From: an uncultured Collinsella sp.
Lineage (GTDB): Bacteria > Actinomycetota > Coriobacteriia > Coriobacteriales > Coriobacteriaceae
Length of the DNA stretch: 5,987 nt
Direction: 5' to 3'
NCBI GenBank assembly: GCA_958354105.1
Contig: CATWVA010000056.1
Coordinates: 1-5,987, forward strand
Below are positions 1 through 5,801 of this stretch, in pieces. The position numbers and the translations under genes are program-made. The notes below the pieces were generated by a model. That model made no database searches. It was not told where the DNA came from and saw nothing but the letters and a program-made list of their open reading frames with translations. Numbering within the stretch: the first letter of the stretch is position 1; every line of letters begins with the position of its first letter.

Positions 1-446
1 GCGTCGACCATGCCCTGGGACGTGGTCTGGCCGAGCACGTCGGCTGCGGCATCGGCGTCCATAAAGATGTTCATGAGCGCCTGCAGGGCCTCGACCTGGC
101 CGCCCGGCTCGGCGATGCCCAGATTGATGACGATCTGCGCCGGCACCGGAGCGCCCATGCCAGCCATAGCGTTAAATGTCACGGGCGCGGCGGGCTTCAC
201 CACCGCGATATAGGGCTTGGCCACAAACCCCGGATCGGTATGCGGAATGGCAATGTTTGCCGCCGGCATGGCAAGACCCGTGGGATAGGCATCCTCGCGC
301 GTGCGAACGGCGTCGAACCAACCGTCGGCAATGTAGCCACGCGGTACAAGCTCGCCCTCAAGCCGCGCGAACACCTCATCCGGCGTCGCACACTCCCAAT
401 CAAAAAACACCAGCTCAGGCGCAAACAGCGCTTCGTTATCCGCCAT
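1..446 (-). CDS. PTS sugar transporter subunit IIA, galactitol type (3' end outside window)
   Basis: This is the N-terminal 148 residues of a PTS EIIA protein; the C-terminus lies beyond the left edge. EIIA is the cytoplasmic phosphocarrier that takes phosphate from HPr on a histidine and passes it to the cognate EIIB during sugar uptake. The read frame contains YPTGL (residues 54-58) followed by NIAIPHTD (64-71), the usual phospho-site arrangement of the fructose/mannitol/galactitol EIIA fold (PTS_EIIA_2). His69 is the predicted phosphorylated residue. The overall pattern, including a PTG motif about a dozen residues before the histidine, is closest to GatA-type EIIA. The ATG at 446 is chosen because a purine-rich GAGAGGTGAG Shine-Dalgarno stretch lies just upstream and no earlier in-frame start looks better. 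No EIIB or EIIC gene is visible, so the substrate cannot be named. A terminator separates it from the pur operon, so it is probably a separate transcription unit. Confidence 0.85.
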   Translation of the reverse strand, partial: MADNEALFAPELVFFDWECATPDEVFARLEGELVPRGYIADGWFDAVRTREDAYPTGLAMPAANIAIPHTDPGFVAKPYIAVVKPAAPVTFNAMAGMGAPVPAQIVINLGIAEPGGQVEALQALMNIFMDADAAADVLGQTTSQGMVD

Positions 447-469
447 GCGCTCACCTCTCTCACCTAGTC

Positions 470-498
470 ATTCAAGAACGTCCCCGATGACTACCCAA
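470..498 (-). promoter_or_regulatory. Possible weak promoter for the PTS IIA gene
   Basis: On the minus strand, TTGGGT (493-498) and TTGAAT (470-475) are separated by 17 bases, a 3/6 and 4/6 match to the sigma-70 -35 and -10 boxes. They lie between the pur terminator and the PTS start codon, where a promoter is expected if the gene is transcribed independently. The -35 candidate overlaps the terminator's T-tract by two bases. The match is weak. Readthrough from the pur operon is the alternative. Confidence 0.25.
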
Positions 499-539
499 AA
501 CAAAAGGTGGCCACACGCGCCTTGGCGCCAATGACCACC
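497..539 (-). terminator. Rho-independent terminator of the pur operon
   Basis: Read on the minus strand, GGTGGTCA (532-539) pairs with TGGCCACC (506-513) over 8 bp with one G-U pair. An inner GCGC/GCGC stem with a CAAG loop sits inside it. The 3' arm is followed at once by TTTTGTTTT (497-505). The G-U pair is compatible only with the minus-strand RNA, which fits termination about 30 bases after the purN stop codon. Confidence 0.85.
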
Positions 540-571
540 CTAACCACTCAACTAAATTGCACTGTGCACCG

Positions 572-1273
572 CTAGCCGCGGGGCGCATCAATTGCGACCT
601 TGCCGTTCTCCAGCACGTGGACGCGGCCATCGGCGAGCATCTGCACGACCTCGGGATACAGCACGTGCTCAATCGCGTGGATGTGCTCCTCAAGCGTGTC
701 GACGTCCCAGCCCTCCTCAACAGCCAGCGCACGCTGGGCAATGATGGGGCCGTTGTCGTAGATCTCGTTGGCAAAGTGCACGGTCACGCCGGTCACCTTG
801 ACGCCGCGCGCAAAGGCATCGTCAATCGCGTGGGCGCCGGTAAAGCTCGGCAGCAGCGCCGGGTGTAGGTTGACCACACGATTGGGGAACGCCGCCAGCA
901 GCGGCGTGTGCACCATGCGCATGTAGCCAGCCATGACCACATACTCGCAGCCACGCTCGAGCAGCTCGTGCGCGATAATCTCGTCAGCCGCGATGGGGTC
1001 GGCATAGACATCCTTGGACAGCGTAAGCGTCTGGATACCTGCACGCTCGGCGCGCTGCAAGCCCTTGGCCGAAGGACGGCTCGACACCACAAGTTCAATC
1101 GAGGCGTTGAGCTTGCCGGCGGCGATCAGGTCGATCAGCGCCTGCAGGTTGGTACCCGAGCCGCTGATAAGCACGCCAATCTTGAGCGGCTCGACCGTAT
1201 CGGTGCCGGTCGGACGGGTATACGGGTCCCAAGCCAGGACCTCGGCGGCAGCCGTCTGCTCGTTAGCGCTCAT
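572..1273 (-). CDS. purN: Phosphoribosylglycinamide formyltransferase (GAR transformylase)
   Basis: PurN transfers a formyl group from 10-formyl-tetrahydrofolate to GAR, giving FGAR, in the third step of de novo IMP synthesis in the cytoplasm. From the ATG at 1273 the protein is 233 residues. The core starts at KIGVLISGSGTNLQALID (31-48), which holds the phosphate-binding glycine loop of GART. VVNLHPALLPSF (133-144) carries the catalytic Asn135 and His137. GVTVHF followed by IYDNGPII (171-178) supplies the catalytic Asp173. GAHAIDDAF (146-154) is typical of Gram-positive PurN. The start overlaps the purM stop by 11 bases (ATGAGCGCTAA), suggesting translational coupling. A GTG at 1312 would add 13 residues but lies deeper in purM, so it is less likely. 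The 30 residues before the catalytic domain are absent from most PurN proteins, which start at about residue 30 here. It is the last gene before the operon terminator. Confidence 0.95.
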   Translation of the reverse strand: MSANEQTAAAEVLAWDPYTRPTGTDTVEPLKIGVLISGSGTNLQALIDLIAAGKLNASIELVVSSRPSAKGLQRAERAGIQTLTLSKDVYADPIAADEIIAHELLERGCEYVVMAGYMRMVHTPLLAAFPNRVVNLHPALLPSFTGAHAIDDAFARGVKVTGVTVHFANEIYDNGPIIAQRALAVEEGWDVDTLEEHIHAIEHVLYPEVVQMLADGRVHVLENGKVAIDAPRG

Positions 1274-2366
1274 CGGAGTACACGACCTTACCGGAACCCT
1301 CGACGCACTCACCCACGCGGAACGGCTTCTCGCCCAGCGCGACCAGGGCCTCGGTAACCGCGGCTTCGTCCTCGGGAGCGGCGATCAGGCACAGGCCAAC
1401 GCCCATGTTGAAGGTCTTGCATGCCTCGTTGGGCGCGAGCTCGGCCTGACGCGACACGTAGGTGATGACGGGCGGAACATCCCAGCCCATCTCGGCGCCG
1501 TTGCGGGTGACCACAGCGTCGACGTCGTCGGCAAGCGCGCGGTTGAGGTTTTCGGTAATACCGCCACCGGTGATGTGGGCAATGGCATGAACGTTGGCGC
1601 CACCGCGGAGCAGCTCCAGAATCGGCTTCACATAAATGCGCGTGGGAGCCAGCAGAGCGTCGGCCAGCGAAGCGCCGCCGAGCTCCTCGAGCGGACGGCT
1701 CAGTTCCTCGGCCTTAGCGGCGGCCTCGGGCGTGCCCGGCTTGATGCCGTCGACACCGATGACCTTACGCACGAGTGAGTAGCCGTTGGAGTGCACGCCG
1801 GTGGAAGGCAGACCCAGGATCACATCGCCGGGGCGAACGTTCGCGGGGTCAAGCATCTTGGGACGATCGACAACACCCACGGTAAAGCCGGCGAGGTCGT
1901 AGTCGGCGGGAGCCATGACGCCGGGGTGCTCGGCCATCTCGCCGCCCACGAGCGCGCAGCCCGCGAGCTTGCAGCCGTCGGCCACACCCTTGATAATCTT
2001 TGCCATGTGCTCGGCCTCGATGTGACCGATGGCAACGTAGTCCAGGAAGAACAGCGGCTCGGCGCCCGAAGCCAGAATATCGTTGACGCACATAGCGACC
2101 AGGTCCTGGCCAACCGTCTCGTGACGGTCCATGATCTGGGCGAGCACGAGCTTGGTGCCCACGCCGTCGGTACCGCTAATCAGGATCGGGTCTTCCATAT
2201 CCTTGAGCGCGGCGGCCGAGAACAGGCCGCCAAAGCCGCCGATGCCACCGATAACCTCGGAACGGTTAGTGTCCTTGACCATCTGCTTAATCGCGTCGAC
2301 GGCGCGGCCGCCCTCGGCGGTATCGACGCCGGCGTCCTCGTACGTCACATGCTTGCTGTCGCCCAT
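1263..2366 (-). CDS. purM: Phosphoribosylformylglycinamidine cyclo-ligase (AIR synthetase)
   Basis: PurM closes FGAM to aminoimidazole ribotide with ATP, the fifth step of de novo purine synthesis; it is a cytoplasmic homodimer. The 367 residues are close to the family's usual ~345-350. Hallmarks in order are YEDAGVD (9-15), GGFGGLF (43-49), TDGVGTK (66-72), GQDLVAMCVNDIL (86-98), GGEMAEHPG (141-149), GLPSTGVHSNGYSLVR (185-200), HITGGGI (264-270) and TFNMGVG (318-324). Together these define the AIR-synthetase N-terminal and C-terminal (AIRS/AIRS_C) halves. The ATG at 2366 has AGGAAGG about six bases upstream. The gene follows purF after a 157-base spacer and its stop overlaps the start of purN. 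Its GGEMAEHPG departs from the common GGETAEMPG. Confidence 0.97.
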   Translation of the reverse strand: MGDSKHVTYEDAGVDTAEGGRAVDAIKQMVKDTNRSEVIGGIGGFGGLFSAAALKDMEDPILISGTDGVGTKLVLAQIMDRHETVGQDLVAMCVNDILASGAEPLFFLDYVAIGHIEAEHMAKIIKGVADGCKLAGCALVGGEMAEHPGVMAPADYDLAGFTVGVVDRPKMLDPANVRPGDVILGLPSTGVHSNGYSLVRKVIGVDGIKPGTPEAAAKAEELSRPLEELGGASLADALLAPTRIYVKPILELLRGGANVHAIAHITGGGITENLNRALADDVDAVVTRNGAEMGWDVPPVITYVSRQAELAPNEACKTFNMGVGLCLIAAPEDEAAVTEALVALGEKPFRVGECVEGSGKVVYSDER

Positions 2367-2391
2367 CTGAGCCTTCCTCTCCCACTACCGT

Positions 2392-2408
2392 GGCGCCGCA
2401 CGGGCGCC
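2392..2408 (-). other. Hairpin in the purM leader (GGCGCC repeat)
   Basis: Two copies of GGCGCC flank a five-base loop, giving a perfect 6-bp GC stem. It lies about 25-42 bases upstream of the purM start and just before its purine-rich ribosome binding site. CCGTG and CACGG in the same stretch offer a competing pairing. It has no following T-run, so it is not a terminator. A role in RNA stability or translation of purM is inference. Confidence 0.4.
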
Positions 2409-2436
2409 AAACGGTGCTCATAGTTGCGTTCATTTC

Positions 2437-2461
2437 GGCGCGCGCCATAACAGCACGCGCC
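2437..2461 (-). other. Strong GC hairpin in the purF-purM spacer
   Basis: On the minus strand GGCGCGTGC and GCGCGCGCC pair over 9 bp around a seven-base loop (TGTTATG). The single non-Watson-Crick position is G-U in minus-strand RNA but C-A in plus-strand RNA, so the stem suits the pur transcript. No T-run follows. It may be a processing or stability element between purF and purM; the function is not shown by the sequence. Confidence 0.45.
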
Positions 2462-2492
2462 GTCATATCAACAAAACAGCAGGTAAAACCTA

Positions 2493-2524
2493 CCAAAATA
2501 AACCTGTCCCCATATGGCAGGTTT
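2493..2524 (-). terminator. Weak terminator or attenuator-like hairpin right after purF
   Basis: On the minus strand AAACCTG (2518-2524) pairs with CAGGTTT (2500-2506). The first stem base lies in the purF TAA stop codon, and the loop contains the palindrome CCATATGG. The stem is followed by ATTTTGG, so the T-tract is short and interrupted. With only 7 bp and three GC pairs it would be a leaky terminator at best, consistent with partial attenuation between purF and purM. A further AGGT/ACCT repeat lies just downstream. Confidence 0.3.
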
Positions 2525-4194
2525 TATGCCTCGCCGTGCTCCTCTTCCCAGCTGCGGTCGTCGTATTTCTCGATCACGGCGTCGTCGTCAAAGTGCAGCG
2601 GCTTGTCCAGGTTGCGGGGCTTAAAGCCCTCCATAAACTTGTCGCGGCCAAAGCTCTCGGGAATCGCCACGGGGTAGCGGCCGGTAAAGCACGCATCGCA
2701 GTAACCGCCCTTGGGCATGACCTTAAGCAGGCCCTCGACCGAAAGGAAGGCCAGCGAATCGGCGCCGATATACTCGCAAATCTCGTCGACCGTCTTGTTG
2801 GCGCTGATAAGCTGCGACTGCACGTCGGTATCGATACCGTAGAAGCACGGCCAGATGACCTCGGGCGAGTTGATGCGGATATGAATCTCCTTGGCGCCGG
2901 CGTTGCGCAGCATCTTGACGAGCTGCACCATGGTGGTGCCGCGCACGATGGAGTCGTCGATGACGACCAGGCGCTTGCCCTCGATGTTGTCGCGCAGCGG
3001 GTTGAGTTTCATACGCACGCCCATGGCGCGCAACTCCTGCGTAGGCTCGATAAACGTACGGCCCACGTAGCGGTTCTTGATAAGGCCCTCGCCAAAGGGA
3101 ATACCGCTCTCGTGCGAATACCCCTCCGCAGGCGGCAGGCCGGAGTCGGGCACGCCGATGACCAGGTCGGCCTCGACAGGCTCCTCATGTGCCAGCTGAC
3201 GACCCATGTCGTAACGGCAGGCATAGACGCTCTTGCCGTTCATGATGGAGTCGGGGCGGGCAAAGTAGACCTGCTCAAAGATGCAGTTGGCGGGCTCTTC
3301 GGCTGCAGGCACGCCCTGCTCGGATACCAGGCCCTCGGCGCTGATGCGCAAGATCTCGCCGGGACGGACGTCACGGACGTACTCGGCACCCACGATGTCG
3401 AGTGCGCAGGTCTCGGAAGCAACGACCCAGCCGCCGGCGCGCGTGACACGGACGGCGGAGTCGACCGTCGCGGCGCCGTCCTGCGACGGCAGCTGCGAAA
3501 CGGCTGCGGCATCGGCCTGGTCCAGACCCTCGTCCACCAGCTTGCCCAGCACGAGCGGGCGAATGCCGTGTGGATCGCGGAATGCGTAGAGCGCCTGCTC
3601 GTTGATGAGCGTCATGGCGTAGCCGCCGCGCACGAGCTCCATGGTCTTGCGAATACCCTCGCGCAGGTGGCCCGTACGCTGGGTAAAGTAGCCGATAAGC
3701 TTGGTCGCGACCTCGGAATCCGAATTGGAGAGGAACGGCACGCCCAGCTCGATCAGCTGACGGCGCAGCTCGTCGGTGTTGACGAGGGTGCCGTTGTGCG
3801 CGAGCGCGATAATGACGCTATTGATGGTAGAGAGGTGCGGCTGAGAGGCTTCCCAGCTCTTGGCACCGGCAGTGCCGTAGCGCACATGACCCACGGCCAG
3901 CTGGCCGGAGAGCGTCGACAGGTCGGCGTTGGAGAACACGCGGTCGAGCAGGCCCAGATCTTTGCGGACCATAACCGTGCCGCCGTCACCCACGGCGATT
4001 CCAGCCGATTCCTGGCCACGGTGCTGCAGCGCACGCAGGCCAAAGTACGTCAGTCGAGCCACGTCGCGATCGGGCGCCCATACGCCGAAAATGCCACATT
4101 CCTCATGCAGCTGGTCGGAGTCCGGATCATACGTCGACATGGTGTTCACCTGTCCCGCGGCACGCTCGGCCGCGCGGATGGTTTCTTGAGACAT
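2524..4194 (-). CDS. purF: Amidophosphoribosyltransferase (glutamine PRPP amidotransferase)
   Basis: PurF makes phosphoribosylamine from PRPP and glutamine, the committed first step of purine synthesis. The N-terminal Ntn glutaminase starts at ECGIFGVW, whose Cys33 should become the N-terminal nucleophile after propeptide removal. LQHRGQESAGIA (56-67), HVRYGTAG (103-110) and AHNGTLVN (132-139) follow. The phosphoribosyltransferase half holds the PRPP loop VIDDSIVRGTT (411-421). Cys304, Cys450, Cys499 and Cys502 match the four [4Fe-4S] ligands of the Bacillus-type enzyme, implying an oxygen-labile cluster. At 556 residues it is longer than the usual ~470-500, partly from a segment at about 219-254. 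The start at 4194 has GAGGGG upstream; the ATG at 4140 (Met19) also has AGGTGA and would leave a 14-residue propeptide, so the start is uncertain. It is the first gene of purF-purM-purN. Confidence 0.97.
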   Translation of the reverse strand: MSQETIRAAERAAGQVNTMSTYDPDSDQLHEECGIFGVWAPDRDVARLTYFGLRALQHRGQESAGIAVGDGGTVMVRKDLGLLDRVFSNADLSTLSGQLAVGHVRYGTAGAKSWEASQPHLSTINSVIIALAHNGTLVNTDELRRQLIELGVPFLSNSDSEVATKLIGYFTQRTGHLREGIRKTMELVRGGYAMTLINEQALYAFRDPHGIRPLVLGKLVDEGLDQADAAAVSQLPSQDGAATVDSAVRVTRAGGWVVASETCALDIVGAEYVRDVRPGEILRISAEGLVSEQGVPAAEEPANCIFEQVYFARPDSIMNGKSVYACRYDMGRQLAHEEPVEADLVIGVPDSGLPPAEGYSHESGIPFGEGLIKNRYVGRTFIEPTQELRAMGVRMKLNPLRDNIEGKRLVVIDDSIVRGTTMVQLVKMLRNAGAKEIHIRINSPEVIWPCFYGIDTDVQSQLISANKTVDEICEYIGADSLAFLSVEGLLKVMPKGGYCDACFTGRYPVAIPESFGRDKFMEGFKPRNLDKPLHFDDDAVIEKYDDRSWEEEHGEA

Positions 4195-4236
4195 GGTATC
4201 CCCTCAGAGCCTCGTATTTTTGGCGTTACCTGCCCT

Positions 4237-4242
4237 ATTATA
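4237..4242 (-). promoter_or_regulatory. Probable -10 box of the purF operon promoter
   Basis: The minus strand reads a perfect TATAAT here, 42 bases upstream of the longer purF start, predicting a leader of roughly 35 bases. At the expected 16-18 base distance upstream there is only GGGAGT-like sequence, a poor -35. This promoter may therefore need an activator or be weak. Confidence 0.5.
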
Positions 4243-4408
4243 CGCACGGCAAGACAAGCACTCCCGCGCATGAACAGCGCTTTTTAAAAGCCCACCGAGC
4301 TAATAATCAGTTTTGTTGCCAAACATTTTATCGGTCTGTCCAGTGCAAGCGCCCGCCCCCCCCAGATGGCCGCCGCGTCCACCGTTGGGGATTACAAAGT
4401 TGCAATTG

Positions 4409-4434
4409 GGACGTTCGTCCTGTCTTTTGGCAGG
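4409..4434 (+). promoter_or_regulatory. Possible operator: palindromes beside and over the -35 box
   Basis: GGACG-TT-CGTCC (4409-4420) is a perfect inverted repeat ending six bases before the -35 box of the membrane protein gene. A second inverted repeat, CCTGTC-TTTT-GGCAGG (4419-4434), has one G-T pair and covers the -35 itself. The location suits binding of a dimeric regulator. No regulator gene is next to it, and short palindromes arise by chance in GC-rich DNA. Confidence 0.3.
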
Positions 4435-4455
4435 TCGGCGGCGTATCCTTATAAC
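4427..4455 (+). promoter_or_regulatory. Near-consensus sigma-70-type promoter for the membrane protein gene
   Basis: TTGGCA (4427-4432) and TATAAC (4450-4455) each match the consensus at five of six bases, with the ideal 17-base spacer. The start of transcription should be near 4462, leaving a leader of about 20 bases that contains the AAAGG ribosome binding site (4471-4475). Confidence 0.8.
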
Positions 4456-4481
4456 CTACAACAAAGCGAGAAAGGTTCTGT

Positions 4482-5711
4482 ATGGATCGAAACGAACTCG
4501 ACCCCAGCGTCCCCAGCGCCACAGAGGTCAAGAAGATTCCCCTCATCATTAAGGTGTACGCCGTCCTGTGCATCCTTTCCGGCGTGGGCACGCTCCCGTC
4601 GGTCGCTGCCTTTATGTGGCAGGTCATCACGGCACTTGTTAACGGCAACGCCACCGAAAAGCTCGGCGACAACACGCTCGTCGCAGTCGGCCTTATCGTC
4701 GCCGGCATCATGCTCTCTGCGGCAAGCGCCGTCATCCTAATCATCTTTGGCCTGGACCTTATCAAAAACCAGCGCCGCAACGCCGCCCGCCTGTCCTACA
4801 TCCTTATTGCATTCACCGTCGTCGAGCTTTTGGTCGACGTGATGCTCCAGGGCATCGGGCCCTTCCTGCTGCGTCCCGCGATCCAGCTCGGCATCCTCGT
4901 CGCACTTTCGGCAACCGTCGACCCCACGCTTCGTCAGGAGCGCGAACTGCAGCGCCGCCTGCAGGAGATGCTCGACCGCGACGCCGCCGCCGAGGGCATG
5001 CTCGGGCGCGATGAAACCGGCGAAGGCTACATCAAGCTCAACTACTTCAACCTGTTCTGGGTATTCTTTGTCTGCTGCGTGCTCGGCCTGATCGCCGAGG
5101 ACATCTGGCACATGACGGTCGACGACCCGGGCGTCTACCAGAACCGCGCCGGCATGCTGTTTGGTCCCTTCAGTCCCATCTACGGATTTGGCGCCGTGCT
5201 CATGACCATGGTGCTTAACCGCTTCTACAAAAAGAACCCCATCATCATTTTCCTGGTGAGCGCCCTGCTCGGCGCCAGCTTTGAGGTGTTCGTGGGCTGG
5301 TTTATGCAGACCGCGTTTGGCGTGGTCTCGTGGAGCTACTCGCACATAACGCTGTTCGGTTTGCCCGATCCGCTCGTGGTCCTCACGGGCGGACGCACCT
5401 GCACGGGCTTCGCCTGCCTGTGGGGCCTGGGCGGCCTCATCTGGATCAAGCTGCTGCTGCCGAGGCTGCTTAAGCTTATCAACAAGATCCCCTGGAAGAG
5501 CCGCTACTCGGCCACCGTCATCTTTACCGTTATCATGCTGGTCGACGGCGTCATGACGCTGCAGTCGCTCGACTACTGGTACCAGCGCGTTAACGGCACG
5601 GAGCCGGACATTCCCGTCGCACAGTTCTACGGAGAGCACTTCGATAACGAGTACATGGAAAACCGCTTCCAGAGCATGACCATGAGCCCCAAGGATGCGA
5701 CACGCGTATAG
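4482..5711 (+). CDS. Polytopic membrane protein with C-terminal CmpB-type putative ABC transporter permease domain
   Basis: The 409-residue protein is predicted to sit in the cytoplasmic membrane. Hydrophobic stretches suggest about four helices in the N-terminal part (near 21-52, 64-94, 104-121, 126-146). A charged, Arg/Glu-rich linker follows (147-182), then about five more helices (near 188-206, 226-246, 253-276, 305-330, 343-360). The second half carries GMLFGPFSPIYGFGAVL (224-240), FEVFVGW (267-273) and GRTCTGFACLWGLGGL (304-319), which fit the family annotated as 'putative ABC-transporter type IV' (ABC_trans_CmpB, PF06541). No ATPase or other transport partner adjoins it, and family members have no established function to my knowledge, so a transport role is unproven. 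The ATG has AAAGG six bases upstream and a strong promoter before that. It appears monocistronic, ending at a strong terminator. Confidence 0.85.
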   Translation: MDRNELDPSVPSATEVKKIPLIIKVYAVLCILSGVGTLPSVAAFMWQVITALVNGNATEKLGDNTLVAVGLIVAGIMLSAASAVILIIFGLDLIKNQRRNAARLSYILIAFTVVELLVDVMLQGIGPFLLRPAIQLGILVALSATVDPTLRQERELQRRLQEMLDRDAAAEGMLGRDETGEGYIKLNYFNLFWVFFVCCVLGLIAEDIWHMTVDDPGVYQNRAGMLFGPFSPIYGFGAVLMTMVLNRFYKKNPIIIFLVSALLGASFEVFVGWFMQTAFGVVSWSYSHITLFGLPDPLVVLTGGRTCTGFACLWGLGGLIWIKLLLPRLLKLINKIPWKSRYSATVIFTVIMLVDGVMTLQSLDYWYQRVNGTEPDIPVAQFYGEHFDNEYMENRFQSMTMSPKDATRV

Positions 5712-5732
5712 CGCTCACCGCGCCCAAAACGC

Positions 5733-5772
5733 AAAATGCCCGCCGGTATCACACGTACCGGTGGGCATTTTT
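5733..5772. terminator. Bidirectional Rho-independent terminator between convergent genes
   Basis: ATGCCCGCCGGTA (5736-5748) pairs with TACCGGTGGGCAT (5756-5768) over 13 bp around a seven-base loop. The stem is extended by AAA/TTT and followed by TTTTT (5768-5772) on the plus strand. The one imperfect pair is G-U in plus-strand RNA, favouring use by the membrane protein gene. The A-rich left flank (AAAACGCAAAA) gives a T-tract on the other strand, so it can also stop the convergent gene. Confidence 0.92.
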
Positions 5773-5801
5773 ATAAACGATCCTTCTATCGACGCAATCC
5801 T

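Larger units (their letters stand above)
4195..4481. other. Divergent intergenic region between purF and the membrane protein gene
   Basis: This 287-base region separates two outward-facing genes and carries a promoter for each. It contains a more AT-rich block near 4279-4330, including the near-perfect palindrome GCTTTTTAAAAGC (4279-4291), and an eight-C run (4356-4363). I saw no recognisable purine riboswitch or PurR-type box in the purF leader, and no credible coding sequence. Confidence 0.7.

Noticed and set aside
10..490. Small plus-strand and alternative minus-strand open frames over the PTS gene
   Set aside because: The minus-strand frame from 446 contains the EIIA phospho-site motifs; the others are shadows.
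908..1778. Plus-strand open frames opposite purN and purM
   Set aside because: They mirror well-supported minus-strand genes, have no ribosome binding site of note and show no family motif.
2287..2496. Minus-strand open frame running from the purF-purM spacer into purM, a possible leader peptide
   Set aside because: It reads into purM in another frame without a stop near the purM start, turns into an Arg-rich low-complexity tail, and has no good ribosome binding site.
4195..4240. Purine riboswitch in the purF leader
   Set aside because: The predicted leader is only about 35 bases, too short for the aptamer, and no matching conserved core or terminator/antiterminator was seen.
2536..4287. 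583-codon open frame on the plus strand opposite purF
   Set aside because: It is antisense to a fully convincing purF. High GC at third codon positions suppresses stops on the opposite strand, and its translation resembles no family I recognise.
4737..5639. 300-codon minus-strand open frame opposite the membrane protein gene
   Set aside because: It is an antisense shadow; composition is rich in Asp, His and Gln with no recognisable motif, while the plus strand encodes clear transmembrane helices and CmpB motifs.
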